Below are positions 21,840 to 33,523 of a DNA stretch of 64,000 nucleotides, piece after piece (position 1 is the stretch's first letter; every line of letters starts with the position of its first letter). Made by a program: the position numbers and the translations under genes. A model generated the notes under the pieces. That model worked only from the letters and a program-made list of their open reading frames with translations. It did no database searches and had not been told where the DNA came from. Origin of the DNA: Saururus chinensis (Eukaryota; Streptophyta; Magnoliopsida; Piperales; Saururaceae); contig CP141150.1 of the NCBI GenBank assembly GCA_035235625.1, forward strand, positions 13,268,001 through 13,332,000, written 5' to 3'.

Positions 21840-22676
21840 TGTCACAGGGGCATAGCTTCCCTATCGTCCACTCCCGTGATGGCCTGGCTGCAACGCACAG
21901 CCAGCAGCCTACTCTCGCAACCTTCCCTCTCGTATGCTCAAGGGGAACAAGGTATCAGCCTGCAAGGGCCGTCTCTGGTGCAAAGGGGCTCTGCCCAATG
22001 CTTGTATCCACTATCCGTCGGGTTACAATGGCAGGGAGATGGCCAGGGCTGACAAGCCAATCGCTGTCCAGAACTCTCTTTGGTTCGTCCTCTCAATGTG
22101 TTCTGTCAGCCATGGCTGCCCCATCCCTCTCCCTTAAATAGACTCAGCATAGCCGGTCTGAGTCTCACTAGGAATACAATACAGCCCAGCCCGAAATACA
22201 ACATTCCTCCCTGTCCCAAAATCTCCCAGCCCAGGTCGTCCTAGCCAACTAAGGAAACCTGTGAAGGATTCCGTCTCCGGCTAGAAGTCCAGCACCCATC
22301 AGCTTCTAGAGTCTGTCCGTCCTAGGAAAGTCTACTGTCTCTGCTCCTATCCGTACTAGGAGTCGGCTGCCACCGCTCCTATGCGCACTAGGAGTCCGTT
22401 GTGCTGCTTCCAAGTATCCCAGCTCCCCTAGGAGTTCGTCCCTAGGGTGTTGTGGCGCCCAACACGCCACTAGGAGTCCTGTCCGCGCAGGGACTCCCCC
22501 TTAGCCTGCTCCGCAAGGCTAGTGCTCATCCGGAACTGCTCCAATGCCACTCCCAACATCCGTTCGTGCCCAAGGGGCAGCTTAGGCTGTCCGTCGCCAA
22601 GGCTTACTTGGTTGTCCGCTGCCAAGTATAGGGGGTAGCCGCCCCCTTGTCTATGCAAAAAGTGGAGGGGCTAACA
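21840..22676 (-). repeat. Chromovirus 5' LTR
   Basis: Direct repeat of 16328-17153. The element's first base is at 22676 (TGTTAGCC read on the - strand). Confidence 0.85.
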
Positions 22677-23474
22677 GAAGGCATGATGATTTATAAGGAA
22701 TATGATTAAGGTATATAATTAAGAAGAGAAATAAAAATAGCAATTTTGATCTACTTTTAGATATTGTCCACCCCCTAATAAACTTATTTTGTAAGAACAA
22801 ATGAATATTAGTGCATTCTCTACCTAGTGAACCATTTTTCAGTGATAAACAAAACTATTACTAACCCAACAACAAGATTTTTCTGAAAAACAAATAAAAA
22901 ACGAGTAGGGGATGGGTGAACCTTGGGGCATGGCAGTCACCGACCCAACCTTTCCAAGTGTGTTCTGGCCACGATCAATTTTTTTGCCAAGAAAAAAAAA
23001 AGATCTTAGTTGGGAAGGGTAAACCTTAGGGGGTAATTTTATTATTCTCTAAATATTAGTGGCAAAATGTTAATAAAGTACGTATTTTGAAAACTTAATT
23101 TCGGGGAAGGTGTCTTTACAAATTGCAACATTTTGTCTTGTCTTAAAGAAGAAAGGGCCTGCCCAATTGGGTATATAGGTTAGATTATGTTCTAATATTT
23201 GTCCTTATTAACTTCACATACAGTATATAAATTGTCATTTCAGTTAATTAAACACTTATTAATCCACTCTTCTCCAAATCCCACATAACGACATGGACGT
23301 TTGTCACGCTTCTAGCTTGATTAGGCTCATGACTAGAGCTTGTGACTATGATACATGGGCTTCTAGTGTGGTACATTTTTGCCCCTATGTAAGGTGTTTA
23401 CCTCTAACATGGTACATAGAGGTTGTGTTTGTCTTTATAAATTATGTTAGGAACCTTATGGACATGGTCACTAG
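22677..23474. other. SAUR A-block upstream sequence
   Basis: No gene. It matches 33985-34690 upstream of B and 56370-56702 plus 63609 onward. It ends in GTCACTAG, the left duplication of the hAT insertion. Confidence 0.6.
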
Positions 23475-23774
23475 CAGGGCTGCAAATGGGTCAGGCCTTG
23501 ACGGGCTGGGGCAAGCCCAGGCCCGGCCCATAATTTTTTTTTTTTCAAATCTGGGCCCAAAGCCTATAACTAAGTTCAAAATTTCGGCCCGGCCCAACAT
23601 TTTAACAGACTTAAGCCGGGCCACGGGCTTTCAGGCCAAAATCGACGTGATATAATTTTTTTCTTACAAATGATAAATCTATATATTGAGCAGATTTCTG
23701 TAACCAAAGGTGAAATGCCCTTCTTACAAAAATCAAACATATGTTAACCAAAGTTCTTTTGTACATCAAATTAC

Positions 23775-24270
23775 CTTCTATGCCTTGGCAGTCTTATTAA
23801 GTTCCCCAAGGTTGAATTCCTTTGCCTTGGGATTTTTGCAAAGAGAGGTAAAATCCACAGAAAACCCATTCTCTGCAGCCCAATGCTCAAGTGCTCCCAT
23901 GTTAGGATTGACAACAACAACAAGAAATGACTCAAAGTTGTTCCCATATATCCATATCTAGAGATGAAATTTGAAATGATTAGACATCAAAAACTTTGTA
24001 AACCAATGGTAGGCTTCAAAATGATTTTGTAGCACTGGTCAATAAATTTGTATTTGCATGATAAATTACAGGGCATAACAAACACGATCTGAAATTGTTA
24101 TCCACCTGATGGTAATAACCTACCGAGTCAATTTCAGAAACAAGACCATAAATGTTTTCCAAGTTCTCAACTGCAACATATTCTCCCTGTGAAAGCTTAA
24201 AGATGTTCTTTTTCCTGTCAATAATTTTCATTACTCCATTTGGTGGATTGATGCTGATCCACGGACATAC
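23775..24270 (-). pseudogene. Long-chain acyl-CoA synthetase (LACS) fragment: two exons plus intron
   Basis: On the - strand, 24270-24124 encodes NPPNGVMKIIDRKKNIFK followed by SQGEYVAVENLENIYG and ends SEIDS. This is the C-terminal AMP-binding motif region of plant LACS enzymes, closest to the LACS3/4/5 type. It is followed by a 166-base intron with GTAGGT donor and CTCTAG acceptor. The second exon, 23957-23775, reads IWIYGNNFESFLVV, then VNPNMGALEHWAAENG and CKNPKAKEFNLGELNK, and ends at another GTAATT donor. An in-frame TAG lies two codons before the exon end. The 5' exon edge has a TGTGCAG acceptor but a degraded first few codons. LACS activates fatty acids with CoA, but this piece lacks most of the enzyme. 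It sits wholly inside the hAT element. Confidence 0.85.
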
Positions 24271-24774
24271 CTGCACACGAATTAAAATTCATCAAGCCCT
24301 CTAGACAATATTGTGAATAACCTGTTCAAGACTTTATAGTCATTAGTCAGAAGAAAAGAAGAAATTATACTCATTTGATATTATTATATTTTCATATTGT
24401 TGCCATCTTAAGGTATAATCTAAATTTTATGTTTACCTGTCTCTTCTTTTCTTTTAATTATTTGCATGCTAAAGATAGCTTTAATAAATTGTAGGGTCCA
24501 ACAGGAAGCAAAATTAAAGTCTAGGTTTTAGAAAATAGTAATATGAATGAGTGGATGATGAATCATGTATGTCCCTATTAAATCATGTATGTCCTTATTG
24601 AATTCAAGCCAAGTAATATATGAGAAAAGAGAAGATGTTTATAGCTTGGAGCATTATATCTAATCCTCCTTGCTCATCTTATTTGCTTGCATTTTCCCTC
24701 CTCCTTTCTCATCTGGGCTTGGGACTAGCAACGGCAGAGTTAAAAATGTTTTTTTCGTTAATAAACATAATACA

Positions 24775-25200
24775 AGAACTAACAGATTAGATAACAGAAC
24801 AAATACAAGAACTAATAGATTAGATAACATAATAAATAAAAGAATTAACAGATTAGATAAGGAACTAACAAATTAGATAACAGAACAAATACAAGAACTA
24901 ACAGATTAGATAACAAAACAAATACAAGAATTAACAGATTAGATAAGGAACTAACAGATTAGATAATAGAACAAATACAAGAACTAACAGATTAGATAAT
25001 AACAGAGTCAAATTAAATACACGAACTAACAAAGGCAAAGAGAACAAATTCTGTACAGAACAAATTACGTGATAGAACTAATTAATAGAATAAATAGATA
25101 ACAAACAAATACAGGAACTAACAGAGTCAAATTAAATACATGAACTACCAGAGGCAAAGAGAACAAATTTGGTACAGAACAAACTAGATGATAAAATGAA
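24775..25200. repeat. Minisatellite in hAT element (AACAGATTAGATAA type)
   Basis: Imperfect tandem repeats of AACTAACAGATTAGATAA and AGAACAAATACAAG, with higher-order units near 25000-25200. AT-rich, non-coding. Confidence 0.75.
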
Positions 25201-25244
25201 TTAATTAACAAAACAAATGAGATGATAGAATAAAAGCAACAAAT

Positions 25245-25525
25245 TTGAGAAGAGAACCAGAGCAGTCGAAGCAGAGGTCTTCACTCTTCTGTCGGTCCCA
25301 CGAAGAGAACCAGAGCCGAGGTCTTCCGTCGATCCCACGAAGAGAACCAGAGCAATCGAAGCCGAGGTCTTCCGTCGATCCCACGAAGAGAACCAGAGCA
25401 GTCGAATCTTAGGTTTTCTGTCGGTCCCACGAAGAGAACCAGAGCAGTCAAAGCAGAGGTCTTCCGTTGGTCCCACGAAGAGAACTAGAGCAGTCAAAGC
25501 AGAGGTCTTCTGTCAGTCCCACAAA
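25245..25525. repeat. About 46-base tandem repeat in hAT element
   Basis: Five to six units of AGAGAACCAGAGCAGTC...GAGGTCTTC...TCCCACGA. Much more GC-rich than the neighbouring minisatellite. Confidence 0.8.
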
Positions 25526-25529
25526 TGGA

Positions 25530-25765
25530 GAGCAATCGGCGAAGTGGAAAGTGGTGGAAGAAGAAGGAGACAACGGACGAAGCAGGAGACGACGGACGAA
25601 GCAGAAGAGCGGCGGAGATTAGGGATGTAGAGTGGCGGAAGAAGCAGGAGAAGACAGATGAAGCAGGAGAGCGGCAGAGAAATTTTAGGGTTGCAAAGCG
25701 GCAGAAGAAGCAGGAGACGATAGACGAAGCAGGAGAGCGGTGGGGAAATTAAGGGTTGCAGAGTG
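25530..25765. repeat. Third tandem repeat block in hAT element
   Basis: About three units of roughly 70-75 bases built on GAAGCAGGAGA(C/G)GA and GCGGCAGA. Purine-rich. Confidence 0.6.
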
Positions 25766-26047
25766 AATAAGCAGGACTGCAGGAGACGATGGGCTGCTGG
25801 CTGGGACATTTTATCCAATGATACCAAACCACAATGGACCGCACGATTGCACGATGGCTTAAACGGGCTGTGTCGGGCTGGGCTTTTAAAAAAATTTGGC
25901 TCAGGCCCGAGCCCGGTCCAAAATTTCATAAACCTTAAAATTTCAAGCCCGGCCCGTTTTATTCACAAACTTTTGAAGCCCAATGTTACAAAATTTCGGG
26001 GGCTGGGCTTCGGGCCTGGCCATGTTTCTTGAAGCCCTAGTCACTGA

Positions 26048-26630
26048 ACTGATCATGGAGCCCATCTGGAAAACATTATGGTACTATCAATTAGGAGCTT
26101 GTGACATTAGCTGCCTCATTCAATCAGAGTTATTCCGTACCTTTATCAGTAGATCCTAAATCATTAGACAAATGTAAGAAAATTAAAATTGTTATGTCAA
26201 GTGTCTTATTTAGTTTTTTAAAATGAATTAAAATTATATTATTTTAAAAATTAAATAAGACACATAAAATAAGATAGATCTTTTGCTATTTTATGCCCAT
26301 AATGTTCGCAATGAACAATGACAAGAAAACGCGATAAGGGGACATTAATTAAATCCAAATTACCTAAAATAAATAGATCCGATCGATGAGGAACATATTC
26401 GATATAATCAGATTGGCACATAGATTTCGTATTCCAGTGTCAACAGTTTCATAGCACTAACCAACCACATCTGCTATTCTGTCAATGAAGAATTGATCAT
26501 CCATTTGTTCGATTTTAAAACCAGACAACCACTATTTGTAGACCAGTTTGCTCTATATTTCTGTACAACTCTCTACGGGTTACATTGATGTGACATTTTA
26601 TTGTCTAACTCATGAAAGAGCTTAAAGAAA
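26048..26630. other. SAUR A upstream region
   Basis: No gene. Near-collinear with 34700-35320 (B) and 48736-49216 (D). Confidence 0.65.
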
Positions 26631-26752
26631 TCAGACATGCCATCTGCGTTATATCTACGTTGCTTCTTTCCACATGGGTCTGCATACTTGACAGCCCAAC
26701 CTCCAAACATGCATGGTCAAATGCTTTCCTGGCCCCCCTTCTCCATATATAT
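26631..26752 (+). promoter_or_regulatory. SAUR A promoter block: conserved module and TATA box
   Basis: Module AGACATGCCATCTGCGTT...CACATGGGTCTGCATACTT with E-box CACATG at 26671-26676. TATATAT lies at 26746-26752, 112 bases before the ATG. Confidence 0.65.
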
Positions 26753-26863
26753 GGCTTACTACATTCACTGGTCTTCACTCAAGCACAACACAAGATCCAA
26801 ATTTAATTTCAATTTCAGTCCCCTGTACTTGTACCAAGGTTATCTGGTACTCCACTTCCAACC

Positions 26864-27283
26864 ATGTTCAGCCCAAAGAAATTGGTTGACATAAAACAGA
26901 GAGGCAAAACACTGCTGCCCAAGTTCAATGGTGACACTGGTTCTTCTGTTTTCGGCAGAGCATCAGCTCCAAGCAAGGGTTACTTCGTGGTGCACACAAA
27001 AGATGGGAATCGCTTTGTAGTTCCATTGGCACACCTTAAGAGTCCTGTATTCAAAGAGTTGTTGAAGCTGTCTGAAGAGGAGTTTGGGTTGCCGACAGAT
27101 GGGCCAATCACAGTTCCATGTGATTCAGCTTTTATGGACTATATCATGGGAGTTGTTCAAAGACATGCTTCTACCGAAATGGAGAAGGCATTGCCCATCT
27201 CCATAGCCTCAGGATGCTGCTCACAATATTCTTTACTACATCAAGAACAGAATTGCAGGAAATTGCCGATCTATGCCTGCTGA
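26864..27283 (+). CDS. SAUR-family auxin-responsive protein, copy A
   Basis: Intact intronless frame of 139 residues. A basic N-terminus (MFSPKKLVDIKQRGKTLLPK) precedes the SAUR core at about residues 38-95: SKGYFVVHTKDGNRFVVPL, then SPVFKELLKLSEEEFGL and the PCDSAFM motif near 86-91. The C-terminal tail ends KLPIYAC. Length and layout fit the SAUR61-68 group of small auxin-induced proteins, which act at the plasma membrane and cytosol to promote expansion growth, typically by inhibiting PP2C.D phosphatases. The start is fixed by the shared MFSPKK opening and the TATA box 112 bases upstream. Within the core it has His at residue 44, where D, C and E have Tyr (VVHT against VVYT). Function is by family; expression is not shown. 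Confidence 0.92.
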   Translation: MFSPKKLVDIKQRGKTLLPKFNGDTGSSVFGRASAPSKGYFVVHTKDGNRFVVPLAHLKSPVFKELLKLSEEEFGLPTDGPITVPCDSAFMDYIMGVVQRHASTEMEKALPISIASGCCSQYSLLHQEQNCRKLPIYAC

Positions 27284-27464
27284 TGTAATCTTTCAACTCA
27301 AAATTAAAGTTTCTGCTTTTTTTTACTGTAACAAAGACATTAACATGCAGATTGTATGGAATGTTATTTAAAGGAAAATATTTGTACATCACTATTCGTA
27401 ATGAAGATGTGTATTAGACAAGATTGACTTCCATCTTAATGGGGGCCACTACTAACCTAGTGTA

Positions 27465-28140
<676 letters not shown>

Positions 28141-30217
28141 GAGAGGGGCCAGCAGGTGGGGGAGGGAGGGGGAGAGGAGCCAGGTGGGGCATCAGGGGAG
28201 GAGGGGACCGGAGCAGCAGGGGAGGAGGGAGGGGGGCACCGAGCAGAGGGGTGGCACGGAGAGGAGGGGGAGGGGGGGGGGGACTGAGCAGGGGGGCATG
28301 GAGAGGGGAGGACTGCGCGGCGGCAAAGGGGAGGGGGACTGGAGGGCGGCAGAAGACGGAAGACAGAGACCATGGGCAGAGGGGAGGCACGGCGGCGGGC
28401 GGCTTGAGCAGGGTGAGGGGGGGTGAGGGTGGGAGCGGGGTAGGGGGAGAGGGGAACGAGGCAGGCAGAGAATGGAGAGGGGGACATGGGGCGGCGAGGC
28501 TGTGGTCAGTGGCAGTCGGAGGCCGGGGGCGGAGGGGCTGCGCGGTGGCAGGCAACTGGAGCAAGGGGAGGGAGCAGGAGACTGGAGCAGATGGGAAAGA
28601 GAAAGGAAGGGGTGGGGGCCGGAGGACGAGGCGCCGTGTACGGTGGCGGGGAGAAGCGGAGGAGGCGGCAGGGAGGTAGTGACGGTGGGGCAGCGAGGTG
28701 CCGGACGGCGCGGAGGTAGGGGCATACACCGGGAGGGAGAGGGGAGCCGGATTCCGGGTGGCGGGGCGGTCGGACGGCATGGCGGTGAGGTGCCAGGCAG
28801 CGCGGAGCGGCGAGGTGCTGGTCAGAGCGTCGCTAAATATTCAGACTTTATATTGTTTTCATTAATGAAGATATTTAGCGACGCTCTCATTGAGCGTCAC
28901 TATTAGGAATGCAGTAGCGACGATATATTTATACGTCGCTACTGATGTCTACTAGCGACGCTCGTGACGAGCATCCCTAAAACGTTTTTTATATAGATTT
29001 TTTCTTCCCTCCTCTCTCTCTCTTCTCTCTCCCTCTCCTCTCTTCCCCTCTCTCTATCTCTCCTCTCTCTCTTCCCTCCCCTCTCCTCTCTCTCTCCCCT
29101 CTCTCTCGTCCCTCTCCCCCCTCTATCCTCTCTCTCTACTCCCTCTCCTCTATCTCTCCTCTCTCTCTCTCTCCCTCTCCTCTCTCTCTATGTACTCTCT
29201 CTCTCTCCACCCTCTCTCTCTTTCCGCTCCCCTCTCTCTCTTTCCACTCCCCTCTCCTCACTTCACCCCCTTCTCTCTCCTCCCTCTCCCCTCTCTCCTC
29301 TCTCTCTCCCCCTCCCTCCCTCTCCCTCTCCTCTCTCCTCTAATTTCATTTTTTTATAATTTTGTATTTTTTAAAATTAATTTTGAAAATAAAAAAGTAA
29401 AAGAAAGTAAATACTAATAGCGACGTATAGCAATATACGTCGCTATTATTAGAGGTATTAGCGACGTATAATATTATACGCCGCTAATACATATGTTACT
29501 AGCAACGTATATTCCTATACGTCGCTATTAGTATTTTATTTTAATTATTTTTTTATTTTAAAAAATTTTAAAATTTAATAAAATAATTTTAAAAATCAAA
29601 ATAAAATCCTCTCACCCTCCCTCTCTTCTCTCCCCTGTCCCCTCTCTCTTCCCTCCCCTCTCCTCTCTCCCTCTCTCTCTTCCCTCCCCTCTCCTCACTT
29701 CACCCCCTTCTCTCTCCTCCCTCTCTCTATCTCCTCCCTCTCCCCTCTCCCCCGCTCTCTCTCCTCCCCCTCTCTCCTCTCTCTCTCCCCCTCTCTCTCC
29801 TCTCTCTCTCCCCCCTCTCTCCTCTCTCTCCCCCTCCCTCCCTCTCCCTCTCCCCCTCTCCTCTGTCCTCTAATTTCATTTTTTTTGTAATTTTGTATTT
29901 TTAAAAATTAATTTTAAAAATAAAAAAGTAAAAGAAAGTAAATATTAATAGCAACGTATAGCAATATACGTCGCTATTATTAGAGGTATTAGCGACGTAT
30001 AATATTATACGTCGCTAATACTACTAGCGACGTATATTCCTATACGTCGCTATTAGTATTTTATTTTAATTATTTTTTTATTTTAAAATTAAAAAATAAT
30101 AAAATTTTTAAAAAATTAAAATAGTTGTATTTTTTGCGACGTTTTATTATATGTCGTTATTAGCACTTTTTAGCGACGCATATATAAGCGTCGCTAATAC
30201 CCAGTTTTGTTGTAATG
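28141..30217. mobile_element. CACTA-like repeat element with GC-rich core
   Basis: The GC-rich, purine-rich part at 28141-28830 is followed by AGCGACGCT motifs (28815-28985), CT-rich microsatellite and two copies of a palindromic block. It ends at 30217 in TTTTGTTGTAATG, whose reverse complement CATTACAACAAAACTGG resembles a CACTA terminal repeat. The left terminus is not recognisable. Large open frames on both strands of the GC-rich part are compositional artefacts. Family assignment is inferred. Confidence 0.5.
29398..30061. repeat. Duplicated palindromic AGCGACGTATA blocks
   Basis: About 29398-29550 and 29931-30060 are near-identical, each with three hairpin motifs such as GCGACGTATAA followed by its complement TTATACGTCGC. 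The CT-rich tract between them is also duplicated, so the period is about 530 bases. Confidence 0.75.
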
Positions 30218-30639
30218 CCTGCCCCCCACCCGCCCCCACCACAACCACCGCACTCCCTTCCCCCATCTCTCCCCTCCCCTTCTCACTCTCCTCCCTCTCC
30301 CATTCCTCTCCCGGCCCCACTCCTCTCCCCAACACCCTCTCCCTCCCCCTCGCCATCTCCCTCTCCTTCCCCACCTCCCCCTCCCCCCTCACCCAATGAT
30401 CACTCATAGCAAAATCGGGATCATATGTCCTCATGTCCCTTTCTCCCTTCTCACTCTCTCTCCTCCCCAAACCGAACCCTCTTCATTCAAAATTGCTTCC
30501 TCTATTTCCGAATAGTGTGCCGCTATGGATAAGGAGATTAAAGCCCTCCAAAACCAAAGTACTTGGAGCTTAGTAGTTCCCCCACCATCCTACAATAATA
30601 CAATATCATTGGTTGACGTTGGACTTACAGAGTCAAGCG

Positions 30640-30648
30640 TGTTGACAT

Positions 30649-30689
<41 letters not shown>

Positions 30690-32161
30690 AATCAAAATTC
30701 AATTGCAAAGATCTCGGAGCTTGACTAGCTCCAGATAAGTCTAAATTTTCAAAATGGACAAAGTCTCCAAATTCGACAAAGTCCAAAGAAAAAAAATTAT
30801 ATAAAACATATTCTAATGTTACGCACATAGTATTTGTAAAAAAAAAAAAAAAATCAAAAGTAAGAGTTCGGAGCTTAACTAACTCTGGATGATACTTAAT
30901 TTTCAAAATGGACAAAGTCTCAAAATCGGATAAAGTCCAAAATAAAGAATCATTATCAAAATCTAATGGCCAAGATTTCGGAGCTTGACTAGCTCTGAGT
31001 GAGACCAAATTTTAAAATGGACAAAGTCTCTGAAGTGGACAAAGTCCAAAGAAAAAAAAAAGGAGGCAAAATCTAATCTTACACACATAGGATTGGACTA
31101 AGGCTTCTAAAAAAAAAAGTGAGGAGGTAAATTAAATCTAATCCTACACACGTAGGAATGGATTAAGGCTTCCAACCAAAAAAATTTTTATGAGAGGACC
31201 TCATAGGGCCTCTTCACACTCAAAATTAAACGGCTAAGAAAGGTTTTGTAAGCCTCACATGGCCACATAAAAAAAATCCAAATTGCAAAAGGCTATGTGA
31301 GACCCCATAAGTCTTACACCGAAATAGCCATAAAACCAAAATGTTAAGTGACACTCGTGGCCCCCATGATAAGTTTGTTAAAAAAATTGATGAAATGAAT
31401 AATGATGTGTAAAGAGAGCGATTGAGTGGAGGGGACCAAGTCAAAGGTATAATACCCGGTATTCTCTCACACTTCCCATTAACTCACACTTCACACTTCC
31501 CACTTCCTCCACTAATCAAGCCGGTTCTTACCAACCCTCCCACTAACTCATTTTCCATCTCCCACTAATTCACTTCCCACGAACTACCTTTCCAACTCAC
31601 CCCACTACTTTGCTTAATCGTGCAACTCTCATCCTATAAATACCCCTTCAATTCTATAAGAAGGGACTTTTAGCTCTCAAGTCTACGGAACCTCCAAAGA
31701 GAAATCCAGAAGTCCATCACACACCAAAAGACACACAAAATTCCCAAAAATCCTTGACCTTTTGAAAACTGAAGAAGTTCAAGGAGTCGAAAGACGAGCA
31801 AAAGCATTCAAGAAGGAAGAGGAATTCGTACAAGGGAGCTCTCATTCTTCCGGAAGAAGTTTCTTTGTTTCTTCTTTCTTTTTTCTAAATTTACAAATTG
31901 TAGCAACTTCTCCTGGTAACTCTTTTTTTCTTATTTTAATAAAATTCCAGTTGCTTCTTCCATTTTGCCAATTAATCGAAGGGTTTCGAGAATTGGTTAA
32001 TTACTACTACTCACTTCAAAGTGTAAAGAGTAGTCTTGATTAACTAAGAGAAGGTCGTCCCAGATTAAAAAAAAAAAGGTTCTTCTCTACCTCTTGCAAG
32101 AGAAGATCATCCGATCCTTTCTCTTGTCTTGTGCTTAGAGAACTACCGAAATCCCCCAACA
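30640..32161 (+). mobile_element. Solo LTR (1522 bp) with perfect TSD inside the copia fragment
   Basis: TGTTGACATAAAAT...CCCCCAACA with inverted ends TGTTG/CAACA and a perfect 5-base duplication AAGCG at 30635-30639 and 32162-32166. A TATAAATA box is at 31635-31642. No coding domains. It also carries (AT)18 at 30652-30687 and a threefold internal repeat. Confidence 0.85.
30709..31050. repeat. Threefold repeat in the solo LTR
   Basis: Three imperfect units of about 80 bases (near 30709, 30864 and 30971). Each has CGGAGCTT(G/A)ACTA(G/A)CTC, then TGGACAAAGTCTC and a second AAAGTCCAAA. Confidence 0.75.
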
Positions 32162-33523
32162 AAGCGTGATGCCCATGGGACCATCTCTCACTACAAGGCC
32201 CGCCTTGTTGCCAAATGGTTCCATTAAGATGAAGGCCTCGACTACAATGAGACATTTAGCCCCGTGGTCAAACCTTACACTGTTCGGATTGTTCTAAGCC
32301 TCGCCATCACCCACTCTTAGCCCATCAAACAACTCGACGTCTCAAATGTCTTCCTTCATAGCACCATTTCCAAAGAACTCTACATGGAACAACCTTCTAG
32401 CTACCATAATGTCACTCGGCCCAACAATGTTTGTCGCTTCCACAAAGCCCTCTATGATATTAAACAAGCCCCTCCCGCTTAGTACTTTTGTCTTTCCTCC
32501 TACCTCCGCTCTCTTGGAATTACCTTTTGTCATGTCGATACCTCCTTTTTCCTTCACATCCAAGGCTCCCACATCACCATCTTTGTCCTCTATGTCGATG
32601 ACATCTTCATCACCGGTAATCATCTCCCTTACAACCACAAAGTCATTTCCCTCCTAAGCTCCACATTTGCCATTAAAGACCTTTGCGACCTCTATCACTT
32701 CCTTCGCATTGAAGTCACCCGCACCCCCCAAGGCCTCTTCCCCTCCCAACCACAATATGCCCTTGATATCCTTGCATGTGCCTCCATGTCCCAATGTAAG
32801 GAATCCCAGACCCCTACTACCTACAAATATTTTCTCCTCGATCCCCATGACCCACCATTTCCTGACCCCTCTCACTACAAAAACATTGTTGGCGCCCTAC
32901 AATACCTTACCTCCACCCATCCTGACCTTGCCTATGCCATCAACTTTGTATGCCAACATATGCACAAACCCTACACCTCTCACTACATGGCCATCAAAAG
33001 AATCCTTCGCTACCTCAAAGGTACCTTCGCTCATGAGCTTCTCTTCCAACCCGACAACTTTGCCTTCTCCAGCTCCTATTGGGCAGGTGACCCCATTGAT
33101 TGCCGGCCCATTTCTGGTTAGTGCCTCTACCTAGGTCCCAACCTCATTCTCTGGAAGTCCAAAAAGCAAGATACGGTGGCCCACTCCCGAAGACAAATAT
33201 CTCGCTCTCTCCAGCATGGCCACTGAGCTTACTTTGGGCTGCATGGTCCTCACCTTCCTTAGAGTGTCCCTCCCTTCCACCTCCATCCTATGGTGTGACA
33301 ACAAGTCCGTCATTTCTCTCTCGGCTAACCCCGTGTTCTATGCCCGAACCAAGCATATCGAACTTGATCACCACTATGTTCGTGAGCAGGTTTTAGCTGG
33401 CAAGATAGACGTCCAGCATACTCCCTCCGCTCATCAAGTGGCTAACATCCTCACCAATCCTCTCTCCATCGAGCAATTTCAGTAGTTATGCTCCAAACTC
33501 ATGGTTCTACCCCCACCATGAGC

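Larger units (their letters stand above)
16328..22676 (-). mobile_element. Full-length but decayed Ty3/gypsy chromovirus
   Basis: Two direct repeats of about 830 bases (16328-17153 and 21840-22676) bracket gag, protease, reverse transcriptase, RNase H, integrase and chromodomain in gypsy order on the - strand. The 5' LTR is therefore the right-hand one. A polypurine tract (TTGGGGGAGGCC) lies next to the 3' LTR near 17154-17169, and a TGG-starting primer-site candidate (TGGTTCCATTGTCGGG) adjoins the 5' LTR near 21821-21837. LTR starts read TGTTAGCCCC. Several stops and frameshifts break gag and pol, so it is not autonomous. No clean TSD was found; comparison with 33950-34010 suggests target sequence was lost. 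Confidence 0.9.
23475..26039. mobile_element. hAT-like transposon carrying captured gene exons (2565 bp)
   Basis: Termini are CAGGGCTGCAAA on the left and, read inward from the right, TAGGGCTTCAAG: an imperfect short inverted repeat of hAT type. The left flank GTCACTAG (23467-23474) and right flank GTCACTGA (26040-26047) fit an 8-base duplication. The empty site survives at 34690-34705 upstream of SAUR B. GGCCCGGCCC-like motifs in both orientations crowd the subterminal 200 bases at each end. Inside are two exons of an acyl-CoA synthetase gene and three blocks of tandem repeats. No transposase was found, so it would be non-autonomous (a Pack-type element). Confidence 0.75.
30218..33523 (+). 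pseudogene. Ty1/copia pol fragment (RT-RNase H), split by solo LTR
   Basis: A proline-rich linker (30218-30400) leads to HPMITHSK and AAMDKEIKALQNQSTWSLV, the start of copia reverse transcriptase. The frame is interrupted by an LTR (30640-32161). It continues YKARLVAKWFH, LDYNETFSPVVKPYTVRIV, QLDVSNVFLH, the YVDDI catalytic motif (LYVDDIFITGN) and PDLAYAINFVCQHMH, then RNase H pieces (WCDNKSVISLS, ARTKHIELDHHY) up to 33485. Several stops and frameshifts are present (e.g. 32230, 32479, 33119). Gag, protease and integrase are missing, so it is a 5'-truncated remnant. Confidence 0.85.

Noticed and set aside
23293..23655. 120-codon frame at the left end of the hAT element
   Set aside because: It crosses the transposon border and is not conserved in the duplicate block at 34510.
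24775..25525. Regularly spaced repeats that look a little like a CRISPR array
   Set aside because: Units are contiguous tandem repeats without unique spacers, lie inside a plant transposon, and no cas genes exist here.
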